This document shows positions 1 through 8,998 of a stretch of DNA of 64,000 bases, piece after piece. Position 1 is the first letter of the stretch. Every line of letters begins with the position of its first letter. The stretch is from Microbacterium proteolyticum (GTDB lineage Bacteria > Actinomycetota > Actinomycetes > Actinomycetales > Microbacteriaceae). The stretch spans positions 3,703,689 to 3,767,688 of the forward strand of contig NZ_JAUSZZ010000001.1 in NCBI RefSeq assembly GCF_030818075.1, read 5' to 3'. The notes beneath the pieces are model-generated. The model was not told where the DNA came from. It did not search any database and worked only from the letters and a program-made list of their open reading frames with translations. Made by a program: the position numbers and the translations under genes.

Positions 1-39
1 GGGGCGCTGCACCTCCCCACATCGCCCATGGAGGAACCC

Positions 40-1437
40 GTGACCGTCACCGACCCGCGCCCCGAAGCCGCCGCCGCGCCGCCCGCCGTTACAGCCGCCG
101 CGGAAGCCCCAGCCTTAGAACACCGCCCCGGCCGCTGGATCGACAACTGGAACCCCGAGAACGCCACGCAGTGGGCCAAGGAGGGCAAGGCCATCGCCTC
201 CCGCAACCTGCGGTGGTCGATCTTCGCAGAGTTCCTGGGCTTCGTTGTCTGGCAGCTGTGGTCGGTCGTCGTCGTCTCGCTGCCCGCGGCGGGCTTCCAG
301 CTCGACACGGGCCAGATCTTCTGGCTCATCTCCATGCCGAGCCTCGTCGGCGCGACGCTGCGCATCCCCTACACGTTCATGGTTCCCCGTTTCGGCGGTC
401 GCAACTGGACGATCGTCTCGGCAGCCCTGCTGCTCATCCCGAGCATCGGCCTTGCCATCGCGGTGTCGAACCCCGCGACGCCCTTCGGCCTGCTGCTCCT
501 CATCGCCGCGTTCGCCGGCTTCGGCGGCGGCAACTTCGCCAGCTCCATGGCGAACATCACCTTCTTCTACCCGGCCGCGCAGAAGGGCTACGCCCTCGGA
601 CTCAACGCCGCCGGCGGTAACCTCGGCGCCTCGGTCGCGCAGTTCGTCGTGCCGATCGTCATCACGGTCGGTGCTGCGGCGACCCTGAACCTGCCGCTCG
701 CGGGTCTCATCTGGGTGCCGCTCATCATCGTCGCGATGATCGGCGCGTACTTCCGTATGGACAACCTCTCCAACGCGAAGTCCGACATCACGGCATCCCT
801 CGCCGCCCTCAAAGAGCCGCACCTGTGGATCATGGCCGTGCTCTACATCGGCACCTTCGGCTCGTTCATCGGCTTCGCCGGCGTCTTCCCGAAGCTGCTC
901 GCCGACACGTTCCCCGACTTCAAGGGCATCGCGATCGGCACCGCCACCGTCACCCTCGCCTTCATGGGTGCGCTCGTCGGCTCGCTCGCCCGCCCCTACG
1001 GCGGCAAGCTCGCCGACCGCTTCGGCGGCACCGTCATCACGATGGGCGCCTTCACGGTGATGGGTCTCGGCATCCTGAGCGTCATCCTGACCCTGCCGAT
1101 GCAGAACTTCGCCGTGTTCCTCGCGTGCTTCCTGGTGCTGTTCGCCGCGGCGGGCATCGGCAACGGCTCGACCTACCGCATGATCCCGACGATCTTCACC
1201 CTCAAGGCCAACGGCGGCATCGGCGCGCAGCGCAAGGCGGCCGCGGCCCTCGGCCTCATCTCGGCGATCGGCGCGTACGGCGGCTTCTTCATCCCGCAGC
1301 TGCTCGGCTTCTCCAAGACGACGTTCGGCTCGTACACCCCCGCCCTCGGTTGGTTCGCCTTGGCCTACGTCGCCTTCCTCGCCATCACCGCCAGCGTCTA
1401 CCTGACGCTGTCGAAGAAGAGCGGCACCCGCATCTGA
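40..1437 (+). CDS. narK: NarK-type nitrate/nitrite MFS transporter
   Basis: Twelve-helix major facilitator protein of about 465 residues that would import nitrate (or exchange nitrite) across the cytoplasmic membrane. The glycine-rich helix 'GGNFASSMANITFFYP' near residue 170 and the later 'GIGNGSTYRMIPTIF' are typical NarK nitrate-signature helices. I chose GTG at 40 because GGAGG sits five bases upstream; an ATG at 28 in the same frame has no ribosome site and would put that GGAGG inside the gene. The stop overlaps the ATG of the nitrate reductase gene by one base, so transport and reduction are translationally linked. The N-terminal 40 residues are a Pro/Ala-rich cytoplasmic tail. Confidence 0.9.
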   Translation: MTVTDPRPEAAAAPPAVTAAAEAPALEHRPGRWIDNWNPENATQWAKEGKAIASRNLRWSIFAEFLGFVVWQLWSVVVVSLPAAGFQLDTGQIFWLISMPSLVGATLRIPYTFMVPRFGGRNWTIVSAALLLIPSIGLAIAVSNPATPFGLLLLIAAFAGFGGGNFASSMANITFFYPAAQKGYALGLNAAGGNLGASVAQFVVPIVITVGAAATLNLPLAGLIWVPLIIVAMIGAYFRMDNLSNAKSDITASLAALKEPHLWIMAVLYIGTFGSFIGFAGVFPKLLADTFPDFKGIAIGTATVTLAFMGALVGSLARPYGGKLADRFGGTVITMGAFTVMGLGILSVILTLPMQNFAVFLACFLVLFAAAGIGNGSTYRMIPTIFTLKANGGIGAQRKAAAALGLISAIGAYGGFFIPQLLGFSKTTFGSYTPALGWFALAYVAFLAITASVYLTLSKKSGTRI

Positions 1438-3626
1438 TGTCCATGAGCTCCGCCGACACCCACTGCCCCTACTGCGCGCTGCAGTGCGCCATGACCGTCC
1501 TTCACGACGCTTCTTCGGATGACGCCGTGACAACGGTCACCGGCCGCGACTTCCCCACCAACCGGGGAGGACTCTGCGCCAAGGGCTGGACGTCGGCGGA
1601 GCTCTTGGCATCCCCCCACAGACTCCGGATGCCGCTGATGCGGCAGTCCAACGGCACGCTCGCCGAGACCACCTGGGATGAGGCACTGGATGCCGTCGCC
1701 GCGGCCTTCCGCGACACGAAAGCCACCCACGGACCCGACGCCAACGCCATCTTCGGCGGCGGCGGACTCACCAACGAGAAGGCGTACCAGCTCGGCAAGT
1801 TCGCCCGCGTCGCCCTCGGCACCTCGCGCATCGACTACAACGGCCGGTTCTGCATGTCGTCGGCGGCCGCGGCATCCAATCGGGCCTTCGGTATGGACCG
1901 GGGCCTACCCTTCCCCGTCACCGACCTCGACGACGCGCGGACCATCCTGCTGCTCGGCTCCAACGTCGCCGCGACCATGCCGCCGTTCCTCGCGCACCTC
2001 GCCGGAGCCCGCGCCGCGGGCGGCCTGATCGTCGTCGACCCGCGCCGCTCCGCCACCGCGCGCCTCACCGAAGACGGCGCCGGCACCCACCTGCAGCCCG
2101 CACCCGGCACCGACCTGCCGCTGCTGCTCGGGCTCACCCACATCGTCATCGCCGAGGGCCTCGCCGACCGCGCATATATAGAAGAGCGGACGGCGGGCTT
2201 CGATGCCCTGCGCCGCTCGGTTGCGCAGTGGTGGCCCGAACGCACCTCCTCCACCACCGGCATCCCGGTCGCCCAGCTCCGCGAGACCGCCCGGCGCCTC
2301 GCCGCGGGCGGCGCGTACATCCTCACCGGACGCGGCGTCGAACAGCACGTCGACGGCACCGCCACCGCGACCGCCGCGATCAACCTCGCGCTCGTACTCG
2401 GCCTCGTCGGCCGCGAGGGCTCGGGCTACGGCACCCTCACCGGCCAGGGCAACGGCCAGGGCGGACGCGAGCACGGCCAGAAGGCCGACCAGCTGCCCGG
2501 CTACCGCTCCATCCGCGACCCCGAAGCGCGCCGGCACGTCGCCGGGGTGTGGGGCGTCGACCCGGATGAGCTTCCGGATGCCGGCATCCCGGCCACCGCG
2601 CTGCTCGGCGAACTCGGCGGGCCGGTGAAGACGCTGCTGGTCGCCGGCTCCAACGTCGTCGTCTCGGCACCCGACGTCGACGCCCTGCGGGAGCGGCTCC
2701 AAGCCCTCGACGCCCTCGTCGTGTGCGACTTCTTCCTCAGCGAGACCGCCGAGCTCGCCGACATCGTGCTGCCCGTGCTGCAGTGGGCCGAGGAGGAGGG
2801 CACGATGACCTCGCTCGAGGGCCGGGTCGTCCGCCGCCGCCGCGCGCTGGCCGCGCCGGACGGTGCCCGCAGCGAGCTGTGGATCATGTCGGAGATTGCG
2901 CGGCGCCTGGGCGCGGCATCCACCTGGTCGACCGATCCGGCCGAGGTGTTCGACGAGCTCGCCCGCGCGTCGGAGGGCGGCGTCGCCGACTACTCCGGCC
3001 TGTCGCACGCTCTGCTCGACACCGGCATCGAGGCGTACTGGCCGTACCGCTCCGAGAGCACCCCGCGTCCCTTCACCGAGCGCTTCGCTCACGCCGACGG
3101 CCGTGCGAAGCTCGTGCCCGTGGATGCCACTCCCCCCGCTCCCACCGACCGAGGCGCCGAGCTGACCCTCGTCACCGGCCGCTACCTGCAGCAGTACCAG
3201 TCGGGCACGCAGACCCGCCGCGTCGCCGAGCTGAACGGCGCACGCCCCGAGGCGCGGCTCGAGATCCACCCCGCGACGGCGTCGCGGCTCGGCATCCGCG
3301 AGGGTGCCCTCGTCGCCGTGTCGAACGAGCGCGGCACGGTGAAGGCGCGGGCGAGCGTGACGACCGACATCCGCCACGACACCGTCTTCTTGCCGTTCCA
3401 CTACGCGGGAGATGAGTGCGCGAACCGCCTGACCGAGGCGATCGTCGACCCGACCTCGGCGATGCCCGAGTTCAAGCGCACGCGGGTCATGGTGGCTCCG
3501 GATGCCGGGATCCCCGCGCCCACGACCGCTGCGCCCATCGAGCGACCGGACGCCGCCGCGCCGCACGTCGTCGAGCGTCCGCCGGTGCTCGTCGCCGCGA
3601 ACTCTGAGGAGGCAATCCATGGCTGA
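1437..3626 (+). CDS. nasA: Assimilatory nitrate reductase, molybdopterin catalytic subunit
   Basis: Molybdopterin oxidoreductase of 729 residues that reduces nitrate to nitrite in the cytoplasm. The N-terminal [4Fe-4S] motif is complete: Cys10-x2-Cys13-x3-Cys17-x29-Cys47. The molybdopterin body follows, including 'GRFCMSSAAAASNRAFG' around residue 140, and a molydopterin-dinucleotide-binding domain ('LVTGRYLQQYQSGTQTRR') occupies the last 150 residues. Unlike Klebsiella NasA it lacks the C-terminal BFD-type [2Fe-2S] module, which here is in the next gene. The ATG at 1437 overlaps the narK stop and gives the usual start just before the cysteine motif. The 3' end overlaps the following gene by eight bases. 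Confidence 0.9.
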   Translation: MSMSSADTHCPYCALQCAMTVLHDASSDDAVTTVTGRDFPTNRGGLCAKGWTSAELLASPHRLRMPLMRQSNGTLAETTWDEALDAVAAAFRDTKATHGPDANAIFGGGGLTNEKAYQLGKFARVALGTSRIDYNGRFCMSSAAAASNRAFGMDRGLPFPVTDLDDARTILLLGSNVAATMPPFLAHLAGARAAGGLIVVDPRRSATARLTEDGAGTHLQPAPGTDLPLLLGLTHIVIAEGLADRAYIEERTAGFDALRRSVAQWWPERTSSTTGIPVAQLRETARRLAAGGAYILTGRGVEQHVDGTATATAAINLALVLGLVGREGSGYGTLTGQGNGQGGREHGQKADQLPGYRSIRDPEARRHVAGVWGVDPDELPDAGIPATALLGELGGPVKTLLVAGSNVVVSAPDVDALRERLQALDALVVCDFFLSETAELADIVLPVLQWAEEEGTMTSLEGRVVRRRRALAAPDGARSELWIMSEIARRLGAASTWSTDPAEVFDELARASEGGVADYSGLSHALLDTGIEAYWPYRSESTPRPFTERFAHADGRAKLVPVDATPPAPTDRGAELTLVTGRYLQQYQSGTQTRRVAELNGARPEARLEIHPATASRLGIREGALVAVSNERGTVKARASVTTDIRHDTVFLPFHYAGDECANRLTEAIVDPTSAMPEFKRTRVMVAPDAGIPAPTTAAPIERPDAAAPHVVERPPVLVAANSEEAIHG

Positions 3627-5184
3627 GCGTGTGGTGCTGGTGGGCTACGGCCCCGTCGGGGCGCGACTCGTCGAGGGCCTGCTGCCCGCCGTGCGCGAGG
3701 GCCGCATCGACCTCACCGTCGTCGGCGCCGAGACGCACGACGTCTACAACCGCGTGCTGCTCGCCGAATACGCCGTCGGCCGCACCGACCGCGACGGCCT
3801 CGACATGGGCGGCCGCCTCGCCGCCGAAGAAGCGGGCGTCACCTTCGTGCTCGGGATGACGGTGGTCGGCGTCGACCGCGACCGTCGCGTCGTGCGCCTC
3901 AATGACGGCATCCGTCTGCCGTACGACCGACTCGTGCTGGCGACCGGCGCCCGCGCCAACGTGCCCACGCTCGCGGGGCTCGAGAAGGCCCAGCGGCACC
4001 GCGCGACCAGGCCCGGCGTTCCCGCCGAGCTCGACCGCGGTTCGACGCCGCTCCCCCGCGGCGTCGTGGCCCTGCGCGACCTCGCCGACGCCGAGCACGT
4101 GCGCGCGGCGGTCTCGGCCGGGCAGCGCATCGTCGTGCTCGGCGCGGGGGTGCTCGGCATGGAGCTGGCCCTGGCCGCCGCCGAAGCCGGGGCCGAGGTC
4201 GTGGTCGCGTACCACTCCGCCGCCCCGATGAACCGCACCCTCGACGAGAACGGCGGACGCGTGCTCGCCGCCGCCGCCACCGCCGTGGGCGTCGAGATGA
4301 TGCACCACGCCCGCGCCGAGAGCATCGTGCAGCGCTACGACGACCACGGCCAGGCCTGGTTCGACGGGCTCGTCTGCGCCGACGGCAAGGTGCTCGCGGG
4401 CGACCTGCTCGTGCTGTCGTGCGGCGTCGCGGCGCGCACCGAGGTGGCATCCATCGCCGGCCTCGCGACCTCGACGGGCGTGCTCGTCGACGGGTCGTCG
4501 CGCTCGTGGACCGACCCGAACATCTTCGCCATCGGCGACTGCGCCCACGTCGCCGACCCCGCCGACGCCGACGCCGACGGCCGCGTGCCGGGCGGCCCGA
4601 GCGGACTCATCGGTCCGGGCTGGCGGCAGGCCGACCGGCTCGCGGCGCTGCTGTCGACGGGGGCCGAGACGCCGGCCGTCGCCGAGCGGCCCGGTGTCGT
4701 CATGCTGAAGGCCGAGGGCATCGACGTCGTCGCCGGAGGCGCGGTCGACGCCGACCCCTTCGCTCACGCTCCCGGATGCCACGGTTCCCAGGTCACCCTC
4801 TGGGCCGACCCCGCGCGCGGGGCGTACGTCAAGCTCGTGACCGTTGACGGCGTGCTGACCGGTTTCGTCTCGGTCGGGATGCCACGCACCGGCGCCGAGC
4901 TCACCCTGCTCTTCGAGCGCGGGTCGGAGCTTCCCGCCGACCGATCGACGCTTCTGCGCCTCGATGCGCCCGACGTCGGCATGGCGGCATCCGGCGACCC
5001 CTTCGCCGCCGATGCGACGGTCTGCTGGTGCAACGGGGTGAGCGCCGGTGCGATCCGCGAGGCGGTGGCGGCCGGGGAGCCGACCGTCGCGTGCGTCAAG
5101 GCGTCGACCCGCGCCGGCACGGGCTGCGGCGGCTGCGTCGGCCGCATCAGCGAGCTGCTCGCGCGCGAGGCCGTGCCCGCGTAG
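3619..5184 (+). CDS. nasB: NAD(P)H-dependent FAD electron-transfer subunit with BFD domain (NasB/NirB-like)
   Basis: Pyridine nucleotide-disulfide oxidoreductase of 521 residues expected to pass electrons from NAD(P)H to the nitrate reductase. It starts with an FAD-binding Rossmann motif (GYGPVGARLVEG), has a second NAD-binding motif near residue 173 (VVLGAGVLGMELALAAAEAG) and 'IFAIGDCAHV' at the FAD ribityl site. The C-terminus is a bacterioferritin-associated-ferredoxin-like [2Fe-2S] domain with Cys469-x-Cys471 and Cys503-x2-Cys506. It resembles the N-terminal half of NirB but lacks the sirohaem nitrite reductase part. Overlap with nasA and operon position support the nitrate reductase role over a nitrite reductase role. 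Nitrite reductase itself is not in the window. Confidence 0.83.
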   Translation: MAERVVLVGYGPVGARLVEGLLPAVREGRIDLTVVGAETHDVYNRVLLAEYAVGRTDRDGLDMGGRLAAEEAGVTFVLGMTVVGVDRDRRVVRLNDGIRLPYDRLVLATGARANVPTLAGLEKAQRHRATRPGVPAELDRGSTPLPRGVVALRDLADAEHVRAAVSAGQRIVVLGAGVLGMELALAAAEAGAEVVVAYHSAAPMNRTLDENGGRVLAAAATAVGVEMMHHARAESIVQRYDDHGQAWFDGLVCADGKVLAGDLLVLSCGVAARTEVASIAGLATSTGVLVDGSSRSWTDPNIFAIGDCAHVADPADADADGRVPGGPSGLIGPGWRQADRLAALLSTGAETPAVAERPGVVMLKAEGIDVVAGGAVDADPFAHAPGCHGSQVTLWADPARGAYVKLVTVDGVLTGFVSVGMPRTGAELTLLFERGSELPADRSTLLRLDAPDVGMAASGDPFAADATVCWCNGVSAGAIREAVAAGEPTVACVKASTRAGTGCGGCVGRISELLAREAVPA

Positions 5185-5202
5185 CCCCCGTCCCCCGCCC
5201 GC

Positions 5203-5265
5203 GCGTGAGGGGTCAGTTTCTGTCGCCTGGACGCCTCCTAGGCGACACGGATTGACCCCTCACGC
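5203..5265. repeat. 63-bp palindromic element, copy A
   Basis: Imperfect palindrome with outer arms GCGTGAGGGGTCA and TGACCCCTCACGC and inner arms TGTCGCCT/AGGCGACA around an 11-base centre. The same 63-bp length recurs at 5311, 5460 and 13819. It can fold as a 26-bp stem. The whole gap 5185-5637 consists of three copies of this element with GC-rich spacers. Confidence 0.88.
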
Positions 5266-5310
5266 ACCGCGCACGCGTCTCGGCGCCGAGCCAAGACGTC
5301 CACGGCTCTC

Positions 5311-5373
5311 GCGTGAGGGGTCAATATGTGTCGCCTGGACACCTCGTAGGCGACACAGATTGACTCCTCACGC
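5311..5373. repeat. 63-bp palindromic element, copy B
   Basis: Second copy of the 63-bp hairpin. It differs from copy A mainly in the A/T-rich bases of the arms (TCAATATGTG rather than TCAGTTTCTG) and has one arm change (GACTCCTCA). Confidence 0.88.
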
Positions 5374-5459
5374 GCCGCTCGCTGCGCCTCCGGGCCAAGG
5401 CGTCCGCCGCTCTCTCCCGCAGCGCTCGGCGCCGCGGGGCCGTGGCGTCCGTCCCTCTC

Positions 5460-5522
5460 GCGCGAGGGGTCAGTTTTTGTCGCCTGGGCGCCTCCCAGGC
5501 GACACAGATTGACCCCTCACGC
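5460..5522. repeat. 63-bp palindromic element, copy C
   Basis: Third copy of the 63-bp hairpin, with centre GGGCGCCTCCC. The outer left arm is CGCGAGGGGTCA. It lies about 115 bp upstream of the LysE-family gene. Confidence 0.88.
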
Positions 5523-5625
5523 GCCGTGCTCGGCGCCTCGGCGCCGGGGCGCCAGACCGCCGGGGCGCCAGGACCCCGGGCGCCGGGCTGAGGGCGCCCG
5601 GAACGGCGGGGAAACATGACCGCAG

Positions 5626-5631
5626 TACGCT
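5626..5631 (+). promoter_or_regulatory. -10 hexamer TACGCT for leaderless lysE-family mRNA
   Basis: TACGCT ends six bases before the ATG at 5638, so transcription would begin at or next to the start codon. No ribosome-binding site is present. The -35 region is weak. Confidence 0.5.
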
Positions 5632-5637
5632 GCACGA

Positions 5638-6270
5638 ATGCCACCGATCGAGAACCTCGTGGCCTTCGTCGCCGCGTCGGTCGTCATCATCGTCATCCCG
5701 GGCCCGAGCGTGCTGTTCGTCATCGGGCGCTCGATCGCACTCGGGCGCCGCGCGGGCGTGCTCAGCGTCGTGGGCAACGCCCTCGGCACCGTGCCCGCGG
5801 TGCTCGCCGTCGCCTTCGGTGTCGGCGCGATCGTGGCATCCTCGATCGTCGCCTTCACCGTGCTGAAGATCGTCGGGGCGATCTATCTCGTGTGGCTCGG
5901 CATCCAGGCGATCCGCCACCGGCACGCGCACATCGCGGGCGCCGCTGTCGCCCCCACCTCCTCGTGGACCCTCCTGCGCCAGGGCTTCATCGTCGGCCTG
6001 ACCAACCCCAAGACCATCGCCTTCTTCGTCGCGGTGCTGCCCCAATTCGTCGACCCGCACGCGGGTGCCGCCTGGCTGCAGCTGCTGACGCTGGGCCTGA
6101 TCTTCCAGGTCCTCGCGCTCGCGTGCGACAGCGCCTGGGCGCTGGCGGCCGGCACCGCCCGGGCATGGTTCGCCCGCTCACCGAAGCGCATCTCGACGCT
6201 GTCGGGCACGGGCGGCGTCATGATGATCGGTTTGGGCGGGGCGCTGGCCCTCAGCGGCGCGAAGAGCTGA
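5638..6270 (+). CDS. LysE/RhtB-family amino acid exporter
   Basis: Inner-membrane protein of 210 residues with about six hydrophobic segments. It carries the family N-terminal signature 'VIIVIPGPSVLFVIGRSIALG' (residues ~16-35) and 'LTNPKTIAFFVAVLPQFV' near 120. Members export amino acids or derivatives such as lysine, homoserine lactone or threonine; the substrate cannot be read here. It is monocistronic between the hairpin array and a convergent gene. The start fits a leaderless transcript. Confidence 0.85.
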   Translation: MPPIENLVAFVAASVVIIVIPGPSVLFVIGRSIALGRRAGVLSVVGNALGTVPAVLAVAFGVGAIVASSIVAFTVLKIVGAIYLVWLGIQAIRHRHAHIAGAAVAPTSSWTLLRQGFIVGLTNPKTIAFFVAVLPQFVDPHAGAAWLQLLTLGLIFQVLALACDSAWALAAGTARAWFARSPKRISTLSGTGGVMMIGLGGALALSGAKS

Positions 6271-6428
6271 CCAGGGCATCACCCGGCACCGCCATCGCCG
6301 GGTGCGCCGCCACCCCGTGCCGAACTCCGGAGAAACCGTCACCGGCAGCCGCCCTCACCGCGGAAGCGCCCGCTCCTTGCGCCGCCGAGACGCCGAAACT
6401 CAGGACTTACGCTCGCGAGCGCCGCGAC
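6271..6428. other. Intergenic spacer with half of a CCGGAGTT element
   Basis: Convergent gap. It contains CGAACTCCGGAGAAACCG (6320-6337), matching one arm of the hairpin elements at 37077-37322. A small GCGGGTG/CACCCGG-type inverted repeat near 6270-6305 could act as terminator. Nothing else is recognisable. Confidence 0.4.
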
Positions 6429-7904
6429 TCAGCCCATCGACCTCAGATCCGCGGATGCTGCGCCCTCCAGCCGCGTCCCGTCGGGCGCGAAGCGCGAGCC
6501 GTCGACGGGACTGTCCCAGGAGCGCTCGGCGTCGTTCCAGGTCAACGGCGCCGGGGTGGCGACCGTGCGGGTCCGACCGTCGACCGTCGAGACCGCCGCG
6601 GTGCGGAGACCCCGCCTCGCGAGCACACCCGCGCCGTCCGCCGGAGCGTCAACCGGGGCGGGCAGCGCCGATCTCAACGCGTCCGTCGACACCTGAACGC
6701 GCCGTGCGGCCTCGCCGATCCCCCGCCCGAGGTCGGCGGGCACGGTCAGACGCGTGCCGATCGTGCGCATCCACTGCGGCCGATCGCTGCGCGAGACGCC
6801 GCGGATCTCGTCCGTCAACCGCATCGCGGCGGCAGGCGCGTTGGTCATGCCCCAACCGGCATATCCGGTGGCGAAGCGCAGTCGGCCCAGCCCCCGGGGC
6901 ATCCCTCCGACGAACGGCACGAGATTGTGCGACTGGTAGTCCTGCCCCGACCACCGCGTGATCTCCTCGCCGACCGGGAGGGTCCGCCGCGCCCAGGCAG
7001 CGAGTTCCTCGGCGAGCGCGGCCTCCGAGCGCGCCGAGCCCACCGGATGCCGCGCCCCGGTCACGATGAGCACCCGACGGCCGAATGACGAGGGGGCGGC
7101 CACGACGCTGCGCCCCTCGGCGCCGACCTCACTCCACATGCCGCCGGGGGCATCAGCATCCCCCTCCATCTCGAAGGCGATCGCCCACGACCGCAACGCC
7201 CGCGTCTTGAACCCGTACAGGCCTCGGCGCGTGAGCGGGGTGCCCGTGGCGAGGACGACCGTGTCGCCCAGGAGCGGTCCGTGAGCGGTGTCGACGCGGC
7301 CGCCGGGCAGCGCGGCGACGCCCGTCGCCCGGACGCCGGTGTGGATTACCGCGCCGGCGTCGACGGCGGCACGGGCGAGGGACGTCGCGGTGAGGACGGG
7401 ATCGAGCGCGAGCTGATCGTCGAGGGCGACGGCGCGCACCGGGGTGCGCCCACCGAGGTCGCCGGGGGCGTCCTCCCGCACGGGCAGCCCCGCTTCGCGC
7501 GCCGCGTCGCGCACGGCGTCGAGGGCGGAATCGGTGTCGAGTCCGCGGCCGAACGTGAACGCCGTCCGGCGGTCGGCGGCGTCACCCGCACGATCGGCGA
7601 GCCACTCCTGTCCCGCGCGGTTGGCATCCACGTACGCGCGCACGAGGCTCGCCGGGTGGTGCCGTCGCAGTGTGGCGAGTGTCGTGCCCTGGAGGAGGGA
7701 TGCCATCCCCACCGAGGCCGCCGTCGCCCCCTGTCCCACGTCGCCGGCGTCGACCACGGCGACATCCACACCCGCCTCCGCGAGCATCACCGCGGTCGCC
7801 AGGCCCGTGATCCCGGCCCCGACGATGACGACGTCGTGCCGCGCGCCCGCCTCGAACGGCGTCGCGACGGAGGGCTGGTCGGCGGTCCACAGGGGCGAGC
7901 TCAT
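6429..7904 (-). CDS. FAD-dependent oxidoreductase with degenerate Rieske-like C-terminal domain
   Basis: 491-residue member of the DAO (glycine oxidase-like) family. It has an N-terminal FAD motif (VVIVGAGITGLATAVMLAEAG, residues ~21-41) and 'FATGYAGWGMTNAPAAAMRL' near the FAD-contacting end. Family members of this size carry a C-terminal Rieske [2Fe-2S] domain. Here the fold remnant 'LTWNDAERSWDSPVDGSRF' is recognisable, but every Cys and His ligand is gone: the WDCPCHGSRF-type motif reads WDSPVDGSRF and the CTHLGC-type motif is absent. Start at 7904 gives the normal N-terminus; an in-frame ATG at 7940 is less likely. Substrate is unknown. Confidence 0.8.
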   Translation of the reverse strand: MSSPLWTADQPSVATPFEAGARHDVVIVGAGITGLATAVMLAEAGVDVAVVDAGDVGQGATAASVGMASLLQGTTLATLRRHHPASLVRAYVDANRAGQEWLADRAGDAADRRTAFTFGRGLDTDSALDAVRDAAREAGLPVREDAPGDLGGRTPVRAVALDDQLALDPVLTATSLARAAVDAGAVIHTGVRATGVAALPGGRVDTAHGPLLGDTVVLATGTPLTRRGLYGFKTRALRSWAIAFEMEGDADAPGGMWSEVGAEGRSVVAAPSSFGRRVLIVTGARHPVGSARSEAALAEELAAWARRTLPVGEEITRWSGQDYQSHNLVPFVGGMPRGLGRLRFATGYAGWGMTNAPAAAMRLTDEIRGVSRSDRPQWMRTIGTRLTVPADLGRGIGEAARRVQVSTDALRSALPAPVDAPADGAGVLARRGLRTAAVSTVDGRTRTVATPAPLTWNDAERSWDSPVDGSRFAPDGTRLEGAASADLRSMG

Positions 7905-8014
7905 GCGTTCATCCCATCGTGGGCGGCGGGCGGGCGGCATCCGCTTGCCTCGATCCCGGCGATCGTCTACCGACCCTGTCGTGCGCTCCGCGGTGCCGGC
8001 GGCCGCTGCCCCCT

Positions 8015-8087
8015 CACGCATAAACACGATTCGTGCGCAGAAACGCGCTCCCTGCGTGTTTCTGCGCACCGATCGCGTTTATGCGTG
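8015..8087. repeat. 73-bp palindromic element, copy 1
   Basis: Imperfect hairpin with outer arms CACGCATAAACACG and CGCGTTTATGCGTG and inner arms TGCGCAGAAACGCG/TGCGTGTTTCTGCGCA. The same 73-bp length recurs four times at 39.7-40.35 kb. It is preceded by CCCT, giving the CCCTCACGC shared with the 63-bp family. Confidence 0.85.
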
Positions 8088-8250
8088 CGAACCGGCGGTC
8101 GCCTGCGCCCGAGCCGCCGGCTCACCCGAGACGCGCCGCAGCCCGCGCGCGAACCGTCCGCCGCCCGCGTGCGAACCGGCGTTCCGTTGCGCGGCACCGC
8201 CGGCTCACCCGAGACGCGCCGCCGCCCGCCCGCCGTCGTGGCCGCATCGC
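8084..8250. repeat. ~83-bp direct near-duplication upstream of tetR gene
   Basis: GTGCGAACCGGCG (8085 and 8169) and CCGCCGGCTCACCCGAGACG (8114 and 8197) recur 83-84 bp apart. Together with the 73-bp hairpin this accounts for most of the gap 7905-8277, which holds no convincing gene. Confidence 0.7.
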
Positions 8251-8265
8251 CGGGCGCGCCGCGGA

Positions 8266-8271
8266 TATGCT
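8266..8271 (+). promoter_or_regulatory. -10 hexamer TATGCT for leaderless tetR mRNA
   Basis: TATGCT ends six bases before the GTG at 8278. This geometry decides the start, because no ribosome-binding site exists upstream of that GTG. Confidence 0.55.
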
Positions 8272-8277
8272 CGGCTC

Positions 8278-8946
8278 GTGTCCGACAGCGCCGCTCCGTT
8301 CAGCCGCACGGCGGTCGTGGCCGCCGCGATCGACCTGTTCGCCGAGCACGGGTACGACCAGACCTCGGTCGAGCAGATCGCGCAGGCGGCGGGGGTGTCG
8401 CGCTCGACGTTCTTCCGGCAATTCGGCGGCAAGGAAGACGTCGTCTTCGCCGACCACGAGGTGCTGCTCGCGCAGACCCGCGCGTTCCTCGCCCAGACGC
8501 ACCCCGACCCCTGGGCGGCGGTGTGTGAAGCGTCCGTGCGGGTGTTCCGGCACTTCGCAGCCGACCCCGAGCTCGCGCGCCGCCGGTACAAGATCGTGCG
8601 CGAGATCCCGGGTCTGCGCGACCGCGAGATCGTCACGGTCTTCCGCTACGAGCGCCTCTTCGACCAGTACCTGCGCGAGGCCCTCCCGGGCCTGGACCCC
8701 TTGGATGCCGTCGGCTTCGCGGCCCTCGTCACGGCGGTGCACAACCACGTGCTGCGTCGGCTGATGCGCGGCGCCCGGGTGCCGGCATCCGTTCTGCGAC
8801 GCGCACTCGACGACGCCCTCCGCCGCTACGGCGTGCACTCCGACGGCGACGACGCCGCGGGCGACGACCTCATCGTCGCCGCATTCCCGCGCCGCATGCC
8901 CGCCGCGGAGGTCGCGCGGCGCCTGCGTGCCTCGCTGGGCGACTGA
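8278..8946 (+). CDS. TetR/AcrR-family transcriptional regulator
   Basis: 222-residue regulator. The N-terminal helix-turn-helix is clear: 'TSVEQIAQAAGVSRSTFFRQF' at residues ~34-54 followed by 'GGKEDVVFADHEVLL'. The C-terminal ligand domain is helical and ends in a basic segment. GTG start is set by the adjacent -10 box. It is not next to an obvious target gene, since the divergent FAD oxidoreductase is separated by repeat DNA, so the regulated gene is unknown. Confidence 0.85.
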   Translation: MSDSAAPFSRTAVVAAAIDLFAEHGYDQTSVEQIAQAAGVSRSTFFRQFGGKEDVVFADHEVLLAQTRAFLAQTHPDPWAAVCEASVRVFRHFAADPELARRRYKIVREIPGLRDREIVTVFRYERLFDQYLREALPGLDPLDAVGFAALVTAVHNHVLRRLMRGARVPASVLRRALDDALRRYGVHSDGDDAAGDDLIVAAFPRRMPAAEVARRLRASLGD

Positions 8947-8998
8947 GGCCGGTCGCTCCACCCCGCTCCGGAATTTCGCCTCTGCGCACGTCTAGCAC

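Noticed and set aside
115..1533. Long minus-strand reading frame opposite narK
   Set aside because: It mirrors narK codon structure in high-GC DNA, encodes a featureless Arg/Glu/Asp-rich product and has no start signal. The plus-strand protein has clear family motifs.
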